This document shows, one piece after another, positions 6,611 to 10,799 of a stretch of 10,799 nucleotides of DNA; the stretch's first letter is position 1; every line of letters begins with the position of its first letter. The position numbers were made by a program, and so were the translations under genes. Source of the stretch: Rhodospirillaceae bacterium (lineage in GTDB: Bacteria > Pseudomonadota > Alphaproteobacteria > Rhodospirillales_A > Casp-alpha2); assembly GCA_003488105.1 (NCBI GenBank), contig DNMS01000426.1, positions 2,024-12,822 of the forward strand. The letters run 5' to 3'. The notes beneath the pieces were generated by a model, which was given only the letters and a program-made list of their open reading frames with translations, made no database searches and had not been told where the DNA came from.

Positions 6611-6628
6611 CCGCCCGCTTCCGGGCGG
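6611..6628 (+). repeat. Perfect hairpin in the leader of the DUF2889 gene
   Basis: CCGCCCG and CGGGCGG form a perfect seven-base stem around a four-base CTTC loop. The hairpin ends about 20 bases before the ribosome site (CAGGAA). It has no following T-run, so an intrinsic terminator is unlikely. It could stabilise or block the leader transcript. Confidence 0.4.
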
Positions 6629-6660
6629 CGGCGCCCAATTCGCCTAACAGGAATCCGCCC

Positions 6661-7248
6661 ATGCCCCTCAGCAAGCCCGCCTCCCGCAAGCATATCCACA
6701 CCCGTGACATCAAATGTCTCGGCTTTGAGCGCGACGACGGTCTGTGGGACATCGAGGGCCGCCTGACCGACACCAAGACCTACAGTTTCGAAAACCACGA
6801 CCGCGGCGGGATCGCGGCGGGCGAACCCATCCACGATATGCTGATCCGCCTGACCCTGACCGGCGACATGGTGGTCACGGCCGCCGAGGCATCGACGGAA
6901 TCGAGCCCATTTTCCATGTGCGGCGACGTCACCCAGGCCTTTTCCCAACTGGTCGGGTTGAAGGTCGGGCCGGGCTGGCGCCGGGCCGTGGCCGAAGCCA
7001 TGGGCGGCGTGCACGGTTGCACCCATCTGCGCGACCTCGTGATGGGGCCCATGGCGGTGACCGCGTTCCAGACCATCTTTCCTGCCCGCAAGAAGCGGGG
7101 CGAGCCCGGCCCCGGCAAGAAATCACCCTTGATCGACACCTGCTACGCGTTTCGCAGCACCGGCCCCGTGGTTAAGGTCCGTTGGCCCGAATTCTATGAG
7201 GAAGAAGGTGATGGCCCCGCCGGGGCCGAAGGAAAGAAGGCCGGTTGA
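6661..7248 (+). CDS. DUF2889 domain protein
   Basis: This 195-residue protein matches the DUF2889 family as I remember it: the N-terminal signature HTRDIKCLGFERDDGLWDIE (from residue 13) followed by GRLTDTKTY, a middle region DMLIRLTLTGDMVV, and the conserved GGVHGCTHLRDLV (about 115-127). There is no signal peptide or membrane segment, so it is probably cytoplasmic. The invariant His, Cys and His residues in the HGCTH motif hint at a metal or active site, but no biochemical role is known to me. The C-terminal 20 residues are low complexity (Gly, Ala, Glu, Lys). The ATG has a reasonable CAGGAA site upstream. The gene stands alone on the plus strand and converges with the ribbon-helix-helix gene. 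Confidence 0.85.
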   Translation: MPLSKPASRKHIHTRDIKCLGFERDDGLWDIEGRLTDTKTYSFENHDRGGIAAGEPIHDMLIRLTLTGDMVVTAAEASTESSPFSMCGDVTQAFSQLVGLKVGPGWRRAVAEAMGGVHGCTHLRDLVMGPMAVTAFQTIFPARKKRGEPGPGKKSPLIDTCYAFRSTGPVVKVRWPEFYEEEGDGPAGAEGKKAG

Positions 7249-7255
7249 CCCGGCC
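7239..7255. terminator. Possible shared terminator hairpin between convergent genes
   Basis: GGCCGG, a five-base TTGAC loop, and CCGGCC form a perfect six-base stem that includes the stop codon of the DUF2889 gene. It lies between two gene ends that face each other. A second, coding-region inverted repeat (GGCCCC/GGGGCC, 7213-7227) lies just before it. Neither is followed by a T-run on either strand, so intrinsic termination is unproven. Confidence 0.3.
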
Positions 7256-7261
7256 AGAACG

Positions 7262-7540
7262 TCAAGTGGTCTTGAAGGCTGTCAGTGCCTTGTCGGCAAT
7301 TCCATCTTCGATGCTGGTGCGGTTCGCCGCCAGACGGAAATAGGTCACGATGAAAGCCCGTACCGTTGATGTGCGGGACGAGCCGAAGCGAACGCTTTCG
7401 ATCATAGAGCAGAGCTCATGAACGGTTGTCTTTTCGCATTCACAGATTTGATCCAAAGCATCCCACGTTGCGTTTTCAAGCCGCAGACTGGTTCTGCGGC
7501 CGTTGACGGTCACGTTTCGGCTTATAAGTTTGCTTTGCAT
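7262..7540 (-). CDS. Ribbon-helix-helix domain protein (RHH_4-like)
   Basis: This 92-residue protein resembles the small alphaproteobacterial RHH_4 family. The beta-strand RNVTVNGRRTSLRLE (from residue 8) is followed by the helices ATWDALDQICECEKTTVHEL and, later, TSTVRAFIVTYFRLAAN. This fold usually dimerises and binds DNA through the paired strand, so a transcriptional regulator is likely; the target is unknown. Two cysteines in CEC (about 34-36) are unusual but may be incidental. No toxin-like partner gene adjoins it, which argues against a classical toxin-antitoxin pair. An inverted repeat touches its start codon, consistent with autoregulation. A possible AGAGGG ribosome site lies 13 bases upstream, rather far. 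Confidence 0.85.
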   Translation of the reverse strand: MQSKLISRNVTVNGRRTSLRLENATWDALDQICECEKTTVHELCSMIESVRFGSSRTSTVRAFIVTYFRLAANRTSIEDGIADKALTAFKTT

Positions 7541-7550
7541 AGTCCGACTA
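7540..7550. promoter_or_regulatory. Inverted repeat at the start of the ribbon-helix-helix gene
   Basis: TAGTC, one base, GACTA is a perfect five-base inverted repeat that overlaps the first base of the minus-strand start codon. Small dimeric ribbon-helix-helix repressors commonly bind such short symmetric sites near their own promoters. Whether this protein binds here is inference. Confidence 0.3.
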
Positions 7551-7578
7551 ACACCCTCTTTTATTGTATGTAGCGATT

Positions 7579-7584
7579 ATTATA
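7579..7584 (-). promoter_or_regulatory. Candidate -10 box of the ribbon-helix-helix gene
   Basis: On the minus strand a perfect TATAAT lies about 38 bases upstream of the ATG at 7540. There is no good -35 at normal spacing: GTGACA lies only 13 bases away, too close. The promoter may need an activator, or the match may be chance in this AT-richer stretch. Confidence 0.35.
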
Positions 7585-7691
7585 CTCGCATTACGCCTGT
7601 CACCCCAGCAGAACAAATCGCACTGCTGCCTCCGAAACTTTCCCCCACCGGTTCACAGACGCCATAGGAGGGCGCCAAATTACCGACGTTA

Positions 7692-7709
7692 GGGCGGAAT
7701 CATCCGCCC
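7692..7709. repeat. Perfect hairpin in the intergenic region
   Basis: GGGCGGA and TCCGCCC pair in a seven-base stem around a four-base ATCA loop. There is no T-run on either side. It could be a protein site or part of a short transcript; the sequence gives no more. Confidence 0.4.
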
Positions 7710-7800
7710 ACTGCCTTCAGAATTAGAGATAACGCAAGGGAATTCAAGTTAGACGAAGGTTATATGTCTGTTTTTCAACCCTTTGGATAACGGCGGAATC

Positions 7801-7820
7801 CGGGGGCATTTTCGCCTCCG
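7801..7820. repeat. Imperfect hairpin upstream of the J-domain gene
   Basis: CGGGGGC and GCCTCCG pair over seven positions, with one G-T pair, around a six-base loop. It ends 15 bases before the candidate -35 box of the J-domain gene. Confidence 0.3.
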
Positions 7821-7835
7821 TAACGTCCACATGTC

Positions 7836-7864
7836 TTGTCTGGAACAAAGGTCACGCGCATAGT
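7836..7864 (+). promoter_or_regulatory. Candidate promoter giving a leaderless J-domain transcript
   Basis: TTGTCT (7836-7841) and CATAGT (7859-7864) are spaced by exactly 17 bases, each four of six to consensus. Transcription would start six to seven bases on, at the ATG itself (7871). This fits the absence of any Shine-Dalgarno site before that ATG. Confidence 0.35.
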
Positions 7865-7870
7865 GTCGTC

Positions 7871-8449
7871 ATGGGTGAACTGCTTAAAAATCGCGAATCC
7901 CGCCAGGCGGAGTCGGTCTGTGAATGGCCCGGCTGCGACGGCAATGCCGAATTCAAGGCCCCGCGGTCGCGCGATGCCTTGAACGAATACCGTTGGTTCT
8001 GCCTGGCCCATGTCCGGGAGTACAATCGCAACTGGAACTATTATAAGGGCATGGACGAAAATCAGGTCGAGGCAGACGTGCGCAACGACACGGTATGGCA
8101 GCGCCCGACCTGGAAATTGGGCGCGGGCGACGCCGCCAAGTTCACCCGCGCGCGCATTTTCAATCCCTTCGGCATCGATGACGCCATTCGTGACGCCGGT
8201 GCGCGGACGCAAACCTCCCAAACGGACCCGCGCGCGCCCGAAGCCCGCAAGACCGATCCGAAGACCTCGCGGGCCCTTTCCGTATTTGGCCTTGAAATCC
8301 CGGTGACCATTGACGACGTGAAGTCCAGGTACAAGGAACTGGTGAAACGCCATCACCCGGACGCCAACGGCGGAACCAAGGCGGCGGAAGAAGAATTCAA
8401 GAAAGTTACCGAGGCCTATCAGGCGTTATTGGACTTTCTCGGCCCTTGA
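7871..8449 (+). CDS. J-domain protein with N-terminal zinc-binding motif
   Basis: This 192-residue protein is a DnaJ-type co-chaperone of the alphaproteobacterial kind found before cobS. The N-terminus has C17-x4-C22 and C44-x2-H47 ([11 protein letters not shown]), which suggests one zinc-binding site. A conserved NWNYYKGM segment follows. The middle (about 100-135) is polar and Pro/Arg-rich, a likely flexible linker. The C-terminal J domain holds the [12 protein letters not shown] stretch, with the HPD triad at 162-164 that stimulates DnaK ATPase, followed by the closing helix [18 protein letters not shown]. The order is reversed from classical DnaJ, which has the J domain first and also a G/F region and CXXCXGXG repeats, both missing here. 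Placement 92 bases before cobS suggests a role tied to the cobaltochelatase. No ribosome site is seen before this ATG. Confidence 0.92.
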   Translation: MGELLKNRESRQAESVCEWPGCDGNAEFKAPRSRDALNEYRWFCLAHVREYNRNWNYYKGMDENQVEADVRNDTVWQRPTWKLGAGDAAKFTRARIFNPFGIDDAIRDAGARTQTSQTDPRAPEARKTDPKTSRALSVFGLEIPVTIDDVKSRYKELVKRHHPDANGGTKAAEEEFKKVTEAYQALLDFLGP

Positions 8450-8497
8450 CGGCCCGCCGCTTAACCCCTACGACGTTTGCCAAACATGACCGATCTT

Positions 8498-8518
8498 CGC
8501 CCCGCGTCCGTCGGGGCG
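8498..8518 (+). repeat. Strong GC hairpin in the J-domain/cobS spacer
   Basis: CGCCCCG and CGGGGCG form a perfect seven-base GC stem around a seven-base loop, 23 bases before the cobS ATG and just upstream of its ribosome site (GGAAC). There is no T-run after it, so it is more likely a stability or translation-control element than a terminator. Confidence 0.45.
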
Positions 8519-8541
8519 GCCTCAGAAACTGGAACATTTGC

Positions 8542-9549
8542 ATGACAACTCTGGAATCGACCGCCACTCCCGGGATCGATGCGGCCCATCAGGTGCCGGA
8601 CGTTACCGTCTCCGTGCGCCAGACCTTCGGCATCGACAGCGACATGGAAGTCCCCGCCTTTTCCCAGGCTGAAGAACATGTCCCCGAGCGCGACGAAGCC
8701 TACCGCTTCGACCGCGAAACGACGCTGGCGATCCTGGCCGGCTTCGCCCACAACCGGCGCGTCATGATCCAGGGCTATCACGGCACAGGGAAGTCGACCC
8801 ATATCGAACAGGTCGCGTCGCGCCTCAATTGGCCCTGCGTCCGGGTCAACCTGGACAGCCATATTTCCCGTATCGACCTTATCGGCAAGGACGCCATCGT
8901 GCTGCGCGACGGCAAGCAGGTCACCGAATTCCGCGAAGGCATCCTGCCCTGGGCGCTGCGCAATCCGACGGCCCTGGTGTTCGACGAATATGACGCGGGC
9001 CGCCCGGACGTGATGTTCGTGATCCAGCGCGTGCTGGAAGTCGACGGCAAGCTGACGTTGCTGGACCAGAACCAGGTCATCAAGCCGCACCCTTATTTCC
9101 GCCTGTTCTCGACCGCCAATACGGTCGGCCTGGGCGACACCACGGGCCTGTATCACGGGACCCAGCAGATCAACCAGGGCCAGATGGACCGCTGGAGCAT
9201 CGTGTCGACCCTTAATTACCTGCCCCATGACGAAGAAGTGGAAATCGTCTGCGCCAAGGTGCCGGAATATGCCTCCAAACAGGGCAAGGAACAGGTCAGC
9301 GCCATGGTCGAACTGGCCGATTTGACCCGTTCAGGCTTCATGAACGGTGACATTTCGACCGTCATGTCGCCGCGCACGGTCATCACCTGGGCCGAAAACG
9401 CCCGCATCTTCAACGATGAGGGTTATGCCTTCCGGGTGACGTTCCTCAACAAGTGCGACGAGATCGAACGCCCGGTCGTGGCCGAGTATTATCAGCGCTG
9501 CATGGGCGAGGAACTTCCCGATTCCGCCATGCGTGCGGTGCTGCAGTAG
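8542..9549 (+). CDS. cobS: Cobaltochelatase AAA+ subunit CobS
   Basis: CobS is the AAA+ ATPase that, with CobT, powers insertion of Co2+ into hydrogenobyrinic acid a,c-diamide by the large subunit CobN in aerobic vitamin B12 synthesis. The 335-residue protein closely follows the known Pseudomonas denitrificans protein as I recall it, beginning with [20 protein letters not shown]. Walker A is GYHGTGKST (78-86), Walker B is ALVFDEYD (144-151), and the conserved [20 protein letters not shown] plus [11 protein letters not shown] segment includes the sensor and arginine-finger region. Length matches the usual 330 or so. A TTG at 8446 would add 32 residues that match nothing in CobS; the ATG at 8542, with a GGAAC upstream, fits family N-termini. 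cobT follows after 52 bases. Confidence 0.97.
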   Translation: MTTLESTATPGIDAAHQVPDVTVSVRQTFGIDSDMEVPAFSQAEEHVPERDEAYRFDRETTLAILAGFAHNRRVMIQGYHGTGKSTHIEQVASRLNWPCVRVNLDSHISRIDLIGKDAIVLRDGKQVTEFREGILPWALRNPTALVFDEYDAGRPDVMFVIQRVLEVDGKLTLLDQNQVIKPHPYFRLFSTANTVGLGDTTGLYHGTQQINQGQMDRWSIVSTLNYLPHDEEVEIVCAKVPEYASKQGKEQVSAMVELADLTRSGFMNGDISTVMSPRTVITWAENARIFNDEGYAFRVTFLNKCDEIERPVVAEYYQRCMGEELPDSAMRAVLQ

Positions 9550-9601
9550 AACACCCACGCCCATCCGGGCTCTGTCCGGGCGGGAATCGGGGCCATAGGA
9601 C

Positions 9602-10799
9602 ATGAACAATTCGGAACGCCCGGCAGATCTTCTGAAACGCGTCACGGCGGCCGCGGTCAAGGCGATGTCCAATCGCCATGAGCTTGAGGTTCATTTCCAG
9701 GCCTCGGGCGCTTCGGCAACCGAAGAAGCCGTCAACCTGCCCGCCCCATCCGGTCCGCCCAGCGCCGAGGGCATCACCAAACTGCGCGGCGTCGCCGACG
9801 CCTTGGCGTTGCGTCTACGCTATCACGATGCCGACGTGCACCGCCGCATGGCGCCCACGGGTCCCGACGGGCACGCCGTGTTCGAAGCCCTGGAACAGGC
9901 GCGCTGCGAAAGCCTGGGCGCCCAGCGCATGGTCGGCGTGGCCGGTAACCTGGACTTCCTGTTGGCGGAAAAATGCCGCGCCAAGGGCTATGGCGGCGTG
10001 ACCGAACGCGAAGACGCGATGTTGCCCGAGGTTCTCGGCCTGCTTGCCCGCGAACGCCTGCCCGGCCAAAACCTGCCCAAGGAAGCCAAACACATCGTCG
10101 ATCTGTGGCGCGACGAGTTGAACCGCAAGGTCGGCCCACAGCTTGCCGAACTCGAAAAGAACGCCCTGGATCAGGAAGCCTACGGCAACCTGGTGCGCGA
10201 GATGATTGTCGCCCTCGACATGATGACCGACGCACCGGCCCCGTCGGAGCCTGAAAATCAGCAGGATTCCGCGGATGACGACGCCGAGCAGGGCCAGGAT
10301 CAGAACCAGAACCCGGATGCCGACATGGACACCGACGGCTCGCTGTCCAGCGAATCCGGCGAGGCGGAAATGTCCGACGACATGGAATTTTCGACCGAAG
10401 GGTTCGACGACGACGTGATGTCCGGCGACGGCGAGGAAGAACCCGCCGGGCCGACCGATTGGGACGACCGCTGGCCGCGCAACGCACCCGACGATCTGGC
10501 GCTCTACAAGGCCTTCACCCAGGCCTATGACGAGGTCGTCGAGGCGGAAGAGCTTTGCGATTCCGAGGAACTGAGCCGCCTGCGTGCCCAGTTGGACCAA
10601 CAGCTGTCGCACCTGCAAGGCGTGGTCGCGCGCCTCGCCAACCGCCTGCAGCGAAAATTGATGGCCAAGCAGACCCGGTCCTGGGACTTCGATCTGGAGG
10701 AAGGCGTCCTGGACGCCGCCCGCCTGTCCAGGGTCGTCACCGACCCCCTGCATCCCCTGTCCTTCAAGCAGGAACAGGACACGGATTTCCGCGATACGG
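9602..10799 (+). CDS. cobT: Cobaltochelatase subunit CobT, partial (C-terminal VWA domain beyond the window)
   Basis: CobT is the VWA-type partner that forms the two-tiered ring complex with CobS and delivers ATP-driven remodelling to CobN. The first 399 codons are present. Residues 1-205 are a mostly helical domain containing [39 protein letters not shown] and [20 protein letters not shown]. From about 213 to 285 there is a strongly acidic, Gln-rich linker that is low complexity in this family. From about 286 a second conserved block begins with [20 protein letters not shown] and continues to [20 protein letters not shown]. The window ends in [12 protein letters not shown], just where the family enters the VWA domain and its MIDAS metal site, so that part cannot be assessed. 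About 230 residues are expected to be missing. The ATG at 9602 has only a close AGGA upstream. Confidence 0.95.
   Translation, partial: MNNSERPADLLKRVTAAAVKAMSNRHELEVHFQASGASATEEAVNLPAPSGPPSAEGITKLRGVADALALRLRYHDADVHRRMAPTGPDGHAVFEALEQARCESLGAQRMVGVAGNLDFLLAEKCRAKGYGGVTEREDAMLPEVLGLLARERLPGQNLPKEAKHIVDLWRDELNRKVGPQLAELEKNALDQEAYGNLVREMIVALDMMTDAPAPSEPENQQDSADDDAEQGQDQNQNPDADMDTDGSLSSESGEAEMSDDMEFSTEGFDDDVMSGDGEEEPAGPTDWDDRWPRNAPDDLALYKAFTQAYDEVVEAEELCDSEELSRLRAQLDQQLSHLQGVVARLANRLQRKLMAKQTRSWDFDLEEGVLDAARLSRVVTDPLHPLSFKQEQDTDFRDT

Larger units (their letters stand above)
7541..7870. other. Intergenic region without genes (330 bases)
   Basis: This divergent gap between the ribbon-helix-helix gene and the J-domain gene has no reading frame that looks coding. 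It is visibly less GC-rich than the genes around it. It holds the operator-like repeat and -10 box next to the left gene, two separate hairpins (7692-7709 and 7801-7820), and a candidate promoter ending just before the right gene. I see no cobalamin riboswitch: the conserved B12-box arrangement is absent. No tRNA or mobile-element ends are apparent. Confidence 0.7.

Noticed and set aside
7262..7540. The ribbon-helix-helix gene as the antitoxin of a toxin-antitoxin pair
   Set aside because: No adjacent small toxin-like frame is present on either side; the upstream 330 bases hold no coding frame.
7541..7870. A cobalamin riboswitch upstream of the J-domain/cobS/cobT genes
   Set aside because: Only a partial CCCACTG-like match occurs (7707-7713), and the other conserved B12-box elements and helices are missing.
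8446..8541. An upstream TTG start for cobS that overlaps the J-domain stop
   Set aside because: The 32 extra residues are basic and unlike CobS N-termini, while the ATG at 8542 gives the family start.

Overview
The window looks like the chromosome of a GC-rich alphaproteobacterium, probably Rhodospirillales-like. This rests on the gene order (shikimate kinase, 3-dehydroquinate synthase and a CorC-type membrane protein downstream of a divergent xerD group), on the aerobic cobaltochelatase pair cobS-cobT preceded by a J-domain gene, and on a small ribbon-helix-helix protein of a type common in that class. No taxonomic search could be run. Nearly every gene is housekeeping or conserved accessory. 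I found no CRISPR array, insertion sequence, phage module, tRNA or rRNA.

Left part (1-2672, minus strand): a 46-residue membrane-anchored peptide overlaps the start of a 695-residue exported alanine/proline-rich protein of unknown function. The N-terminal part of a XerD-type recombinase follows. At the left edge the XerD reading frame runs without a break into a Fis-type DNA-binding helix-turn-helix instead of the catalytic domain. This is either an unusual fusion or a chimeric contig end.

Middle (2673-5901, plus strand): a divergent promoter region of about 200 bases, then aroK and aroB, translationally coupled by an ATGA overlap and supplying two shikimate-pathway steps. A CNNM/CorC-type membrane protein with CBS domains follows. 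A repeat-rich promoter region (5902-6060) then leads to a small stand-alone CBS-pair protein, and a DUF2889 protein comes next.

Right part (7249-10799): a convergent ribbon-helix-helix gene on the minus strand has a small inverted repeat at its start. A 330-base, less GC-rich intergenic region follows, with two hairpins and a possible leaderless promoter. Then come a zinc-finger/J-domain protein, cobS, and the first two thirds of cobT, which is cut by the right edge. CobS (AAA+) and CobT (VWA) are the motor subunits that work with CobN (not in the window) to insert cobalt in aerobic vitamin B12 synthesis.

The observations most worth checking are the XerD-HTH junction, the helically phased ACAAT and TTAA repeats before the CBS gene, the possible leaderless start of the J-domain gene and its link to the chelatase, and the conserved-looking small/large exported protein pair. 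I see no convincing evidence of an entirely new multi-gene system.
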